From the NCBI GenBank assembly GCA_000785145.2, contig JSZA02000003.1, positions 1 through 64,000 of the forward strand: 64,000 nt of DNA, read 5' to 3'. The position numbers and the translations under genes are program-made. The notes under the pieces are model-generated. The model was not told the DNA's origin and made no database searches. It worked only from the letters and a program-made list of their open reading frames with translations. This document shows, one piece after another, positions 55,747 through 64,000 of this stretch (the stretch's first letter is position 1; each line of letters begins with the position of its first letter). This stretch comes from Candidatus Thiomargarita nelsonii. GTDB taxonomy: Bacteria; Pseudomonadota; Gammaproteobacteria; Beggiatoales; Beggiatoaceae.

Positions 55747-56712
55747 TTATTTTGTCTGGCTATGATCTTCAAATAACAACTTTTTAATAAAGTTGGGAAA
55801 TTCGCTGACTTGACAAACAGTCATTGTAAACAATGCAGACAGAGAATCTGAAGCTGATGGATTAATGTCGGTTAACACCATTATAGAATGTTTATAATCT
55901 AAATTAAGGCTCTTTGCCATATTTGAATACTTATTAATATGCTGTTGATAATCTCCCGTTTTGGCTTCAACCCAATAAAAAACACCTTCTACTTCAAAGA
56001 TAATATCTAATTCAAAATCATTGCCATTTGGCAATATGATTTTAGGATTGATGAGATAGCTGAAAGAGAGCGTTTTAGATAATTCTTGAGAGATAAATTG
56101 TATTGATTCTTTAACGTTTTCAAGAATATAACGCTCAACCCACTGTCCTGACAAGAAATTTTGTGCTCTTGGTAGGATTGTGGTTTTTGCTTTAATCAAA
56201 TATCTAGGTGCTTTGAAATACTTATATTCTTCCAAAAAGGCCATTTCGTGTAAGCGTGTACAAAATTGACAAATATTGCTAATATCCTTTTGAGTTTCGT
56301 TGGCTAGATGCTCAGTAATTGTGCCACCGTGCTGCATCTCTCTTTTTAGTTTTTTATAAATTTTGCTAATGGATCTATATCTATCACCGATAAAAACAGC
56401 CATACCATTAATCACATAATCGGCAGCATCTTCATCAGGAATACTTTTGATCTGAATGGACTTGCTCTTTAAGAATTCGTCGATTTTATTGAAGTTTTGT
56501 TGCGTTTCCGTATTTTCTTTTTTGATTTCTTCAAGGGAGCCGAGTTCATTTTTCTCTGTCAGTTCAAGCGTATTATTTGATTTATTTTGAGAATATAAGT
56601 TTTTTTTGACAACCTCATTTTGCTTTTCAGCAATCGTATCGAGGGCTTCAGCAACATTTTCCACAGCAACGGCAATTCGTTCTAATAATAATTCTATTCG
56701 AGATAAGTTCAT
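55747..56712 (-). CDS. Coiled-coil protein with C-terminal PD-(D/E)XK nuclease domain
   Basis: 321 residues from the ATG at 56712. Residues 1-90 are a coiled coil (LSRIELLLERIAVAVENVAE and following). The middle is helical. The C-terminus has GQWVERYILENVKESI, NDFELDIIFEVEGVFYWVEA KTGDYQQHINKY: E..D..E-x-K, the layout of DUF1887/Card1-like and related nucleases. Converges with the FGE-like gene. A DNA or RNA nuclease is likely; its system is unknown. Confidence 0.65.
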   Translation of the reverse strand: MNLSRIELLLERIAVAVENVAEALDTIAEKQNEVVKKNLYSQNKSNNTLELTEKNELGSLEEIKKENTETQQNFNKIDEFLKSKSIQIKSIPDEDAADYVINGMAVFIGDRYRSISKIYKKLKREMQHGGTITEHLANETQKDISNICQFCTRLHEMAFLEEYKYFKAPRYLIKAKTTILPRAQNFLSGQWVERYILENVKESIQFISQELSKTLSFSYLINPKIILPNGNDFELDIIFEVEGVFYWVEAKTGDYQQHINKYSNMAKSLNLDYKHSIMVLTDINPSASDSLSALFTMTVCQVSEFPNFIKKLLFEDHSQTK

Positions 56713-56770
56713 ATCCACATCCTGCCAAAAAAATGGCAAATTTTAACACCAGTCTTTCTACCTGACAAGC

Positions 56771-56888
56771 CCAAGATAAATCTTGGACTCCTAGTACTCT
56801 GTTAATTTTTTTTTTTGGGGGTTGGAATACAAAGCTTTAGCTTTGTACTGTCTGACAAAGCTAAAGCTTTGTACTCCAGACTCCTAGC
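56771..56888. repeat. Family A core and TACAAAGCTTTAGC palindromes
   Basis: CCAAGATAAATCTTGGACTC, then two TACAAAGCTTTAGCTTTGTA palindromes at about 56829-56875 arranged head to head. Sits in the divergent gap before pnkp. Confidence 0.8.
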
Positions 56889-56897
56889 CGATTAATC

Positions 56898-59189
56898 ATG
56901 CAAATAAAAATATCTGAATTATCATTAGTCGTACTGATTGGCGCGTCGGGCAGCGGCAAGTCAAGCTTTGCCAAAAAACATTTTAAGCCCACCGAAATCT
57001 TATCTTCGGATTATTGCCGCGCTTTAATTTCCGACAACGAAAATGATCAATCCGTCACCAAAGAAGCTTTTGACGTTTTACATTTTATTGCTGCAAAGCG
57101 TCTCGCGGCGGGCAAACTGACGGTGATTGACGCGACAAATGTTCAATCTGAGGCTCGCAAACCTTTATTGGCATTGGCGCGTGAATATCATGTTTTGCCA
57201 GCGGCAATCGTGTTTAATCTGCCCGAAAGTTTGTGCCATGAGAGAAATAAACAACGTGCATCACGCAATTTTGGTCCCCATGTCATACGCCAACAGCGCG
57301 GAAATTTAAGGCGTTCGCTGCGTTATATTAAACGGGAAGGTTTTAGACATATTACCATTTTTGAGTCTGTTGAAAAAGTCGATGCGGCTAAAATTGAAAG
57401 GGCACGCTTATGGAATAATTTGAAACATGAGCGAGGACCTTTTGATATTATCGGCGATGTGCATGGCTGTTTTGATGAATTGATTGAATTACTTGACAAA
57501 TTAGGCTACCAAAGAGGGGGTAATCATCCAGAGGAGCGCAAGGCCGTTTTTCTAGGAGATTTAGTTGATAGAGGCCCCAAAACGCCCGAAGTTTTGCGCC
57601 TTGTCATGGACATGGTAGCGGCTGGCACTGCTATCTGTGTGCCCGGCAATCATGATATTAAATTGATGCGAAAATTAAAGGGTAAAAATGTCAAATTGAC
57701 GCATGGCTTGGCGGAGTCGGTGCAACAATTAGAAAAAAATTCTCCGGCGTTTCATCAACAAATACTTGAATTTATTGATAGTTTAGTCAGCCATTATCAG
57801 CTTGACGGGGGCAAATTGGTGGTGGCACACGCTGGCATGAGTGAAAATTTGCAAGGGCGTGCATCGGGCAAAGTGCGTGAATTTGCGCTCTATGGTGAAA
57901 CGACGGGAGAGACGGATGAATTTGGTTTGCCGGTGCGCTATGACTGGGCAGGGGATTATCGGGGACGGGCGATGGTGGTTTATGGACATACGCCGGTGCT
58001 AAAAGCGGAGTGGCTTAATAATACCATTTGTATTGATACTGGCTGCGTCTTTGGGGGCCAATTAACGGCACTGCGTTATCCCGAAAAAGAATTGGTTTCG
58101 GTGCCCGCCAAATATACTTATTATAAATCGGTCAAACCCTTTATCCCCGAAGAAGCCCTTGCCCCGACATTATCTGCGGTGCATGATGAAATCTTGGACG
58201 CGAAAGATGTGATTGGTAAGCATATCATCACAACGCGCTTACTCAATAATGTCACTATCCAAGAAAATAATGCGGCGGCGGCGCTGGAAGTGATGAGCCG
58301 CTTTGCGGTTAATCCTAAATGGTTGATTTATTTACCGCCAACGATGTCACCCAGTGAAACGAGCCAATTGCCAGAGCATCCTGCCCAAGCTTTTGCCTAT
58401 TATCGTCGTAGTGGCATCGACAAAGTGATTTGTGAAGAAAAGCATAGCGGCTCAAGAGTGGTCGTGATTGTGTGCCGTGATGAAGGGGTGGTTCAAAAAC
58501 GCTTTGGTATTGAAAATGAAGGGATTGGTATGTGTTATACACGAACGGGTCGTCGTTTTTTCACGGATGCTGCCCTTGAGTCGGCTTTTTTAAGCCGAAT
58601 GAATGCCGCTTTAGAAAAATCCCATTTTTGGAAAGATTTAAAAACGGATTGGGTGTGCTTAGATTGTGAATTTTTGCCCGTTAATAATATCAATGACTTA
58701 AAAGTGGCCCCCTTTCATATTTTAGCGACGGAGGGGCAAGTACATACTGATAAACTTCACCTATGGCATCTCAAGCGTGTGGCGCAAATTTGCCAATCTG
58801 ATGCCAGCATTATGATAGCAACGCCTTATAAAACGATTGACGTCACGGATCCAGACAATGAAAATGAGGGCATTGTTTGGTGGCAAAAGCTGACGAATAA
58901 GGGCGGAGAAGGTATGGTGATCAAACCCTTTCAATTCATGAAAAAAGGGCGGAGAGGTTGGGTGCAACCTGCCTTAAAATGTCGAGGACGTGAATATACG
59001 GCACCTGAAAACATTGAAGGGCTACGGGCGCGGGGCTTATCAACTAAACGCTCTTTGGCATTGCGGGAATTTGCTTTGGGGATTGAGGGATTGGAGCGGT
59101 TTGTACGGAAAGAGGCGTTGCGGTGGGTGCATGAATGTGTTTTTGGAGTGTTGGCTTTGGAAAGTGAACCGGTTGATCCGCGTTTGTAG
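56898..59189 (+). CDS. pnkp: Polynucleotide kinase-phosphatase (RNA repair)
   Basis: 763 residues, the three-domain bacterial Pnkp. The kinase has P-loop GASGSGKSS (15-23). The phosphatase has DVHGCFDE, GDLVDRGP, GNHD and AHAG (metallophosphoesterase). The ligase-type nucleotidyltransferase has K515 in CEEKHSGSR. Pnkp heals and seals cleaved RNA, usually with the Hen1 methyltransferase encoded next to it; no hen1 is adjacent here. The TAG stop is the start of a family A repeat. Possibly repairs tRNAs broken by phage or toxin nucleases, of which the window has several (inference). Confidence 0.93.
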   Translation: MQIKISELSLVVLIGASGSGKSSFAKKHFKPTEILSSDYCRALISDNENDQSVTKEAFDVLHFIAAKRLAAGKLTVIDATNVQSEARKPLLALAREYHVLPAAIVFNLPESLCHERNKQRASRNFGPHVIRQQRGNLRRSLRYIKREGFRHITIFESVEKVDAAKIERARLWNNLKHERGPFDIIGDVHGCFDELIELLDKLGYQRGGNHPEERKAVFLGDLVDRGPKTPEVLRLVMDMVAAGTAICVPGNHDIKLMRKLKGKNVKLTHGLAESVQQLEKNSPAFHQQILEFIDSLVSHYQLDGGKLVVAHAGMSENLQGRASGKVREFALYGETTGETDEFGLPVRYDWAGDYRGRAMVVYGHTPVLKAEWLNNTICIDTGCVFGGQLTALRYPEKELVSVPAKYTYYKSVKPFIPEEALAPTLSAVHDEILDAKDVIGKHIITTRLLNNVTIQENNAAAALEVMSRFAVNPKWLIYLPPTMSPSETSQLPEHPAQAFAYYRRSGIDKVICEEKHSGSRVVVIVCRDEGVVQKRFGIENEGIGMCYTRTGRRFFTDAALESAFLSRMNAALEKSHFWKDLKTDWVCLDCEFLPVNNINDLKVAPFHILATEGQVHTDKLHLWHLKRVAQICQSDASIMIATPYKTIDVTDPDNENEGIVWWQKLTNKGGEGMVIKPFQFMKKGRRGWVQPALKCRGREYTAPENIEGLRARGLSTKRSLALREFALGIEGLERFVRKEALRWVHECVFGVLALESEPVDPRL

Positions 59190-59235
59190 GAGTCCAAACT
59201 TTAGTTTGGACGTCCAAGATAAATCTTGGACTCCT
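59187..59235. repeat. Family A repeat pair
   Basis: TAGGAGTCCAAACTTTAGTT TGGAC then CCAAGATAAATCTTGG; supplies the pnkp stop. Between it and the next ATG a short reading frame (SAKEFVEIITLELKN) looks like the tail of a lost gene. Confidence 0.75.
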
Positions 59236-59306
59236 AGTACTCTGTCAGCGAAGGAGTTTGTTGAAATCATCACACTGGAGTTAAAAAATTGATTAATTTC
59301 AAACAG

Positions 59307-59570
59307 ATGGAATTGAGCCATCAGCTTTTTGACCAGCTCAAGGCGCAGTTTCCTGAAATCGAGTTAGTCTCCATTGGGGAAAATAGGTTTCAGAGAGATA
59401 GTATCTGGGTAAATATCACCCTGCCATTCAATGATAACAGAAATGTTGCCCTCAGTGAATTAGCGGGTGAAATATCAACGGATATTTTGATGGACTATGG
59501 CTATGATATTAGAGGAGTCCAAGATTTATCTTGGACGTCCTGCGATAAATCACCTACTGACTTCGTTTAG
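59307..59570 (+). CDS. Small protein with repeat-derived C-terminus
   Basis: 87 residues from the ATG at 59307. The first 65 (HQLFDQLKAQFPEIELVSIG, WVNITLPFND, ELAGEISTDILMDYGYDI) look like a conserved hypothetical ending in DYGYxI. From 59512 a family A repeat runs in frame and adds GVQDLSWTSCDKSPTDFV. Probably the original 3' end has been replaced by the repeat. Function unknown. Confidence 0.5.
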   Translation: MELSHQLFDQLKAQFPEIELVSIGENRFQRDSIWVNITLPFNDNRNVALSELAGEISTDILMDYGYDIRGVQDLSWTSCDKSPTDFV

Positions 59571-59624
59571 CTTCGCTGACTTCGTTTCGGGAAATCCGCG
59601 CAGCGAAATTCCCGAAACAACTGA
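59562..59624. repeat. Family B repeat
   Basis: TTCGCTGACTTCG linker then TTTCGGGAAATCCGCGCAGC GAAATTCCCGAAACAACTGA, identical in type to the end units of the 55-bp array. Confidence 0.85.
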
Positions 59625-59629
59625 AAAAA

Positions 59630-59658
59630 AAATCCCATTTCTTAAAGAAATGGGATTT
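59630..59658. terminator. Bidirectional terminator-like hairpin AAATCCCATTTCTT
   Basis: Perfect palindrome AAATCCCATTTCTT/AAGAAATGGGATTT flanked by an A-run and a T-run. It lies between converging genes and could stop both. Confidence 0.7.
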
Positions 59659-59682
59659 TTAAATTTTAACTGAAAAATTAAA

Positions 59683-61611
59683 TTACTGCCCCAATCCCAT
59701 CTGGATATACCCAGTCGGACAAACATCTTTACAGATATGACAGCCAACGCACTTATCGTAGTCGGTATCGACATAGCGCCCCATGGCATGTTGATCCTTT
59801 TTCACCTTGAATATCGCATCTTGCGGACAGTAAATGACGCAGTTGTCACATTCAAAGCACATACCGCAACTCATACAACGCTTGGCTTCAGCAATCGCCT
59901 TTTCTTCTGTGAGCCCAAAAAAGCGCTCCTTAAAGTTACCAAGTACCTGCTCTGCTGTGATTTCGACCTCTTCACGCGGGTTCAGGGGTTCGTAAGGGAA
60001 ATGACCTAAGAACAGTTGCTCATGAGGAATGATCTCGGCGAATGCACGATTCTCGTAGTTGTGAACGGCAAATTTCGAGTCGTTAGTACCCCAAGTCTCT
60101 TTATGATCATACTCATCCGGTTGCAGATTATGGATTTTCAACTCTTCGAGTAAGTTGAAATGATGACTATCCACCTTCGGACGGCTGGCAATTTCTTGAC
60201 CCATCAGGTAGTTATGTATACCTTCAACCGCGATAGAGGCATGACCAATCGCCGTTGTCAGCAAATGTGGTTTGACTGCATCTCCACCCACGAAATGACC
60301 GGGCTTAGATTTCACTGCATAAGTTTTGTCCGCATCAATCAGGCCCCAACCGTTATCAAGATCTTCGATGCCGGTATAATCACCTTTTTGGCCAGTGGCG
60401 CCGACAATCATAGTACATTCAATATTAAATTCTTCGCCTTCTTTAGGTACCATTTTGCCGTTTACCCAATCCACCGGCTGCACTCTGAGCGCAGTAGCCC
60501 GACCGTCTTCGCCTCGAATGATTTCTAAGGGGGCTAAGCTCTCGTGAATTTCCACACCTTCAGAAATGACTGCCTCCAATTCATGCTTAGTTGCCGGCGC
60601 CTTTGAGATGGGACGACGATAGACGATCCACACATCCGCGCCTTCTCGACGAGCGGCAGTGGCTACATCATGAACGGTATGACCCAAAATCACGTTTTCC
60701 GGGCGATCTTTTTCGTGGACCTGAGAAATATGGCCTAAACGCCTAGCAACCGCTACCACATCCATAGCAGTATCGCCACCACCGATGACTAATATGCGAC
60801 CCGATAAATGGTGTAAGCGTCCCTCATTAAAAGCGCGTAAAAACGCCATACCGTCAACGCAGTTCGGTGCTTCTGCACCCGGAATAGGCAATGCCTTACC
60901 CGATGTAGCACCAATCCCCCAGAAAATGGCATCATATTCCTTTTCTAACTGCTCAATGCTAACATCAGTACCGACGCGAGTATTCAACTTAACCTCAACA
61001 CCCATATCAATGATACGCTTGTTCTCATGGTCAAGCACATCGCGGGGTATGCGATAACCCGGGATACCAAAACCCATCATGCCACCGAGCTTATTGTATG
61101 ACTCAAAAATAGTACAGCTATGCCCACGGAGGCGCAAAAAGTAAGCAGCGGCTAAACCGGCTGGTCCACTGCCGACTACGGCAACTTTTTTACCCGTCTC
61201 TTTTTCTGGTTTAGGGAAACTAAGATTGTGTTCCCGCGCCCAATCACCAATGTATTGTTCAACTGAGTTAATACCAACATGGTTTTCCACTTCGTTGCGA
61301 TTACAACCATCTTGGCAAGGAGCAGGACAGACGCGACCCATAATAGCCGGGAAAGGGTTGGATTTGGTCATGCGCTGAAAGGCGTATTCCTGCCACTCCA
61401 TCCCTTTTGGTGGTTTATCCAAACCACGTACAATGGAGAGCCAACCACGGATATCGTGACCAGAGGGGCAACTACCTTGGCAGGGTGGAGTGCGATGCAC
61501 GTATGTCGGACATATATAGGATTCTCCGACTTGAATGACATCTTGATTCCATTGTTTGTGTGCGTTGTCGCCGTCTTTGTAAAGCCTGAATGTTAAATTG
61601 GTTTCACTCAT
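59683..61611 (-). CDS. GltD/DsrL-like iron-sulfur flavoprotein, NAD(P)H oxidoreductase
   Basis: 642 residues. The N-terminal Fer4_20-type domain has CQGSCPSGHDIRGWL and GRVCPAPCQDGCNR. FAD site: VAVVGSGPAGLAAAYFLRLRG. NAD(P) site: ILVIGGGDTAMDVVAVARRLG. The C-terminus has two [4Fe-4S] sites: CMSCGMCFECDNCVIYCPQ and CVGCHICKDVCP. Length and domain order match DsrL of sulfur oxidisers, which moves electrons between NAD(P)H and the Dsr system. No dsr genes are nearby, but pntBA lies next to it on the same strand. DsrL versus another NAD(P)H oxidoreductase is unresolved. Confidence 0.8.
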   Translation of the reverse strand: MSETNLTFRLYKDGDNAHKQWNQDVIQVGESYICPTYVHRTPPCQGSCPSGHDIRGWLSIVRGLDKPPKGMEWQEYAFQRMTKSNPFPAIMGRVCPAPCQDGCNRNEVENHVGINSVEQYIGDWAREHNLSFPKPEKETGKKVAVVGSGPAGLAAAYFLRLRGHSCTIFESYNKLGGMMGFGIPGYRIPRDVLDHENKRIIDMGVEVKLNTRVGTDVSIEQLEKEYDAIFWGIGATSGKALPIPGAEAPNCVDGMAFLRAFNEGRLHHLSGRILVIGGGDTAMDVVAVARRLGHISQVHEKDRPENVILGHTVHDVATAARREGADVWIVYRRPISKAPATKHELEAVISEGVEIHESLAPLEIIRGEDGRATALRVQPVDWVNGKMVPKEGEEFNIECTMIVGATGQKGDYTGIEDLDNGWGLIDADKTYAVKSKPGHFVGGDAVKPHLLTTAIGHASIAVEGIHNYLMGQEIASRPKVDSHHFNLLEELKIHNLQPDEYDHKETWGTNDSKFAVHNYENRAFAEIIPHEQLFLGHFPYEPLNPREEVEITAEQVLGNFKERFFGLTEEKAIAEAKRCMSCGMCFECDNCVIYCPQDAIFKVKKDQHAMGRYVDTDYDKCVGCHICKDVCPTGYIQMGLGQ

Positions 61612-61683
61612 TGGTCTTTATTCCCTTGGTTTTTTATAGTCAGTTTCTCAGTACAGAACAATTTCTTTAAGTCATTGATTGTT

Positions 61684-61860
61684 TGTCATTTCGACCAGCG
61701 GGAGAAATCTTGATGCTTTGATAATTCAAGATTTCTCCCTCTGGTAAGGTCCCTCCTATCGTCGGGATCGGGATGACAGACAAGAAAAAAAAAACAAGAA
61801 AAAAAAATGTCCTGTACTGAGAGTCAGTTTAGAGGAGTCCAAGATTTATCTTGGACGTCC
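61684..61860. repeat. Family E element followed by family A core
   Basis: CATTTCGACCAGCGGGAGAA ATC and GATTTCTCCCTCTGG arms with a CGGGATGACAGA right end (61686-61782). Then AGGAGTCCAAGATTTATCTT GGAC at 61833-61857. No gene in the 250-bp gap. Confidence 0.75.
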
Positions 61861-61863
61861 AAC

Positions 61864-63270
61864 CTATAGGTTTGTAAGAATGCCATCAACACTCGCCTTA
61901 GCATCCCCAAACAACATGCGCGTATTCTCCTTAAAGAACAGCGGATTACCAACCCCAGCATAGCCCGATGCCATGCTACGTTTCATCACGATCGTAGTTT
62001 TAGCCTTCCATACCTCTAAAACAGGCATACCGGCAATGGGGCTATTGGGATCATCTTGCGCCGCTGGATTAACGGTATCATTGGCACCGATAACCAACAC
62101 CACATCCGTTTCTGGAAAATCATCATTAATTTCATCCATTTCCAGAACGATGTCATAAGGTACCTTTGCCTCTGCTAAGAGAACATTCATGTGTCCGGGC
62201 AAACGTCCCGCGACAGGATGAATACCAAAGCGCACGGTAATACCCTTATCACGAAGCTTTTTAGTGATTTCAGAAACAGGGTGTTGTGCTTGAGCAACAG
62301 CCATACCATAACCGGGCACGATAATGACACTCTTAGCATCTTGGAACAAGTGAGCCGTTTCTTCCACCGTCGTGCTAACAACCTCTTTGCCTTCGTCATC
62401 GGAGCCACCACTGCTAGCTGTACCAGCCTTTGTACCAAAACCTCCGGCGATAACGCTGAGAAAGTTGCGGTTCATGGCGCGACACATAATATAAGAGAGA
62501 ATAGCACCGCTACTACCGACTAAGGCACCGGTGATGATCAACAAATCATTCCCAAGCATAAAGCCGATGGCTGCCGCAGCCCAGCCAGAATAACTATTGA
62601 GCATGGACACCACAACGGGCATGTCCGCGCCGCCGATAGCCATAACCATGTGGACACCAAAGACTAAAGCAATGGCCGTCATAATGCTCAACGGAATTAG
62701 GCCAGCGGCAAGGTTTTCAGCATTGATAAACTCAACACCAAACCAGATGCAGGCGATCCCAAGACCTAGATTTAGGATGTGGCGTCCCGGCAAAAGCAAA
62801 GGTCTGCTACCAACGATCCCTTGTAATTTACCAAAGGCAATCACAGAGCCGGTGAATGTTATCGCACCAATCAACACACCTAAGTAGATTTCCACTTCGT
62901 GGATGACTTTTTCAGCACCGACGAGGGGTGAAGTCGCCGCCGCCATATGGATGTAATTGGCAAATCCCACTAGAACGGCAGCCAAACCCACGAAACTATG
63001 CAACATAGCAACGAGTTGAGGCATACCGGTCATTTCAACCTTGAGGGCTACAATAGTACCAATGATCGCGCCGATGATCATGGCAACCGTTAAAACTTCA
63101 TAGCTAGTTACTTGGCTACCCCAAATCGTGGCAAAAACGGCGATCAACATGCCGATCATGCCATAGATATTGCCACGACGGGCTGTTTCTTGGTGGCTTA
63201 GCCCCCCCAAGCTCAGGATAAATAGAATGCTGGCGACAATATAAGCAGCAGTAAGTAAACCTTCAGTCAT
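61864..63270 (-). CDS. pntB: NAD(P) transhydrogenase subunit beta
   Basis: 468 residues. About eight to nine membrane helices in the first 260 residues ([20 protein letters not shown]), then the NADP-binding domain [57 protein letters not shown] and [17 protein letters not shown]. Proton-translocating transhydrogenase of the inner membrane, exchanging NADH/NADP. Starts 16 bases after pntA. Confidence 0.97.
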   Translation of the reverse strand: MTEGLLTAAYIVASILFILSLGGLSHQETARRGNIYGMIGMLIAVFATIWGSQVTSYEVLTVAMIIGAIIGTIVALKVEMTGMPQLVAMLHSFVGLAAVLVGFANYIHMAAATSPLVGAEKVIHEVEIYLGVLIGAITFTGSVIAFGKLQGIVGSRPLLLPGRHILNLGLGIACIWFGVEFINAENLAAGLIPLSIMTAIALVFGVHMVMAIGGADMPVVVSMLNSYSGWAAAAIGFMLGNDLLIITGALVGSSGAILSYIMCRAMNRNFLSVIAGGFGTKAGTASSGGSDDEGKEVVSTTVEETAHLFQDAKSVIIVPGYGMAVAQAQHPVSEITKKLRDKGITVRFGIHPVAGRLPGHMNVLLAEAKVPYDIVLEMDEINDDFPETDVVLVIGANDTVNPAAQDDPNSPIAGMPVLEVWKAKTTIVMKRSMASGYAGVGNPLFFKENTRMLFGDAKASVDGILTNL

Positions 63271-63286
63271 GTGTCCTTCCTCCTAT

Positions 63287-64000
63287 TTATCTCTGAAACA
63301 TCCGCAGCATACGCTGGGTGACGATAAAACCGCCGCTGATATTAATAGTAGCTACTAAAATAGCCACCGCTGCTAGGATAGTCACTATGCTCGTCATCTC
63401 GCCTGACACTTGTAGCAAGGCCCCAATGACGATGATCCCACTGATCGCATTTGTGACACTCATAAGTGGCGTGTGTAAAGCGGGTGTGACATTCCAAACA
63501 ATTTGATAGCCGACGAAACAAGCCAAGACAAAAACGGTAAAATGGGCTAGAAAATCAGGTGGCGAGACATAACCAAGTCCTGCTAATAAACCTGCGCCTA
63601 TGAGCATAAATAAGGCACTTCCAAAACCACTGGATTTCTTTTCTTCGGGCTCTGCCTGGGGTGGTGCTGCCGGTTCTTTTTTAGGCGGCGTAGCAATGGC
63701 TTGAACTTTAGGTTTGGGAGGCGGCCAAGTGATTTCTCCGTCCTTAATGACAGTCGCGCCCCGAATAACGTCATCTTCCATATCGACATTAATTTGACCA
63801 TCCTTTTCCTTACATAAGTCAGTCAGGAAATGGCGCAAATTTGTCCCATAGAGCTGACTGGATTGGGTGGGCAACCGGCTTGGCAGGTCCGTATATCCAA
63901 TCAAGGTGACACCGTGTTTGACGACCACTTTACCCGGTTCAGTCAAAGCACAATTGCCGCCTTGCTCCGCTGCCATATCGACGACCACACTGCCATCACG
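63287..64000 (-). CDS. pntA: NAD(P) transhydrogenase subunit alpha, C-terminal part
   Basis: Continues beyond the right edge; 237 residues visible. [20 protein letters not shown] and [20 protein letters not shown] are the end of the NAD-binding domain I. A proline/alanine-rich linker ([12 protein letters not shown]) follows, then three to four membrane helices ([40 protein letters not shown]). A single fused alpha subunit, as in E. coli, rather than split PntAA/PntAB. Confidence 0.96.
   Translation of the reverse strand, partial: RDGSVVVDMAAEQGGNCALTEPGKVVVKHGVTLIGYTDLPSRLPTQSSQLYGTNLRHFLTDLCKEKDGQINVDMEDDVIRGATVIKDGEITWPPPKPKVQAIATPPKKEPAAPPQAEPEEKKSSGFGSALFMLIGAGLLAGLGYVSPPDFLAHFTVFVLACFVGYQIVWNVTPALHTPLMSVTNAISGIIVIGALLQVSGEMTSIVTILAAVAILVATINISGGFIVTQRMLRMFQR

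Overview
The window looks like an accessory-rich piece of a sulfur-oxidising gammaproteobacterial chromosome, probably a large Beggiatoa/Thiomargarita-type member of the Thiotrichales. This is an inference. It rests on gammaproteobacterial housekeeping genes (pckA, rsmA, htpG, rpoH, his and pnt genes), a GltD/DsrL-like iron-sulfur flavoprotein beside pntAB, and the very high load of short palindromic repeats and gene remnants. No rRNA is present. One tRNA gene (Glu, CTC) was found.

Layout. 0-13 kb: an orphan Cas6-like RAMP protein, pckA, a small secreted protein, rsmA, a YyaL/DsbD fusion, a HigB/HigA pair, tRNA-Glu, a Nudix hydrolase, three small enzyme or transporter genes, and htpG behind a sigma-32-like promoter. 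13-20 kb: a repeat array nested in a split inverted repeat, an ATPase remnant, a lytic transglycosylase, rpoH, a TnpB-family RuvC protein that runs into a cereblon-type CULT domain, and a formylglycine-generating-enzyme-like protein. 20-29 kb: an O-antigen-ligase/TPR protein, HicA/HicB, and a his cluster (hisD, hisC, hisB plus a HAD phosphatase) interrupted by a DUF433/DUF5615 pair and a 55-bp tandem array. 29-41 kb: a leftward defence operon with a Septu-like ATPase (frame break at codon 11), an HNH nuclease, a 1384-residue Cap4-like nuclease/STAND NTPase, and type III Mod and Res; a degraded second copy of the ATPase start follows Res. 41-44 kb: gene remnants, a paralogous fragment pair and a retropepsin/DUF5678 pair. 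44-49 kb: a Sia-type switch operon (kinase-REC-PAS-SpoIIE fusion, SiaB, SiaC) behind a sigma-54-like promoter. 49-60 kb: an Rpn-type nuclease, a GmrSD-like DUF262/DUF1524 protein, a frameshifted nuclease, an SDR, a second FGE-like protein, a coiled-coil PD-(D/E)XK protein and polynucleotide kinase-phosphatase. 60-64 kb: the flavoprotein and pntB, with pntA running off the right edge.

Three points stand out. First, type III restriction-modification, a nuclease-STAND sensor and a Septu-like pair are stitched together by 4-base start/stop overlaps. Second, there are three -1 frame breaks (Septu-like ATPase, TnpB to CULT, and a nuclease near 52.9 kb), each with an in-frame X_XXY_YYZ heptamer in the overlap; they could be programmed frameshifts, real mutations or homopolymer undercalls. 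Third, several short palindromic repeat families occur singly and as 44-, 55- and 61-bp tandem arrays, and in places supply stop codons or C-terminal tails to genes.
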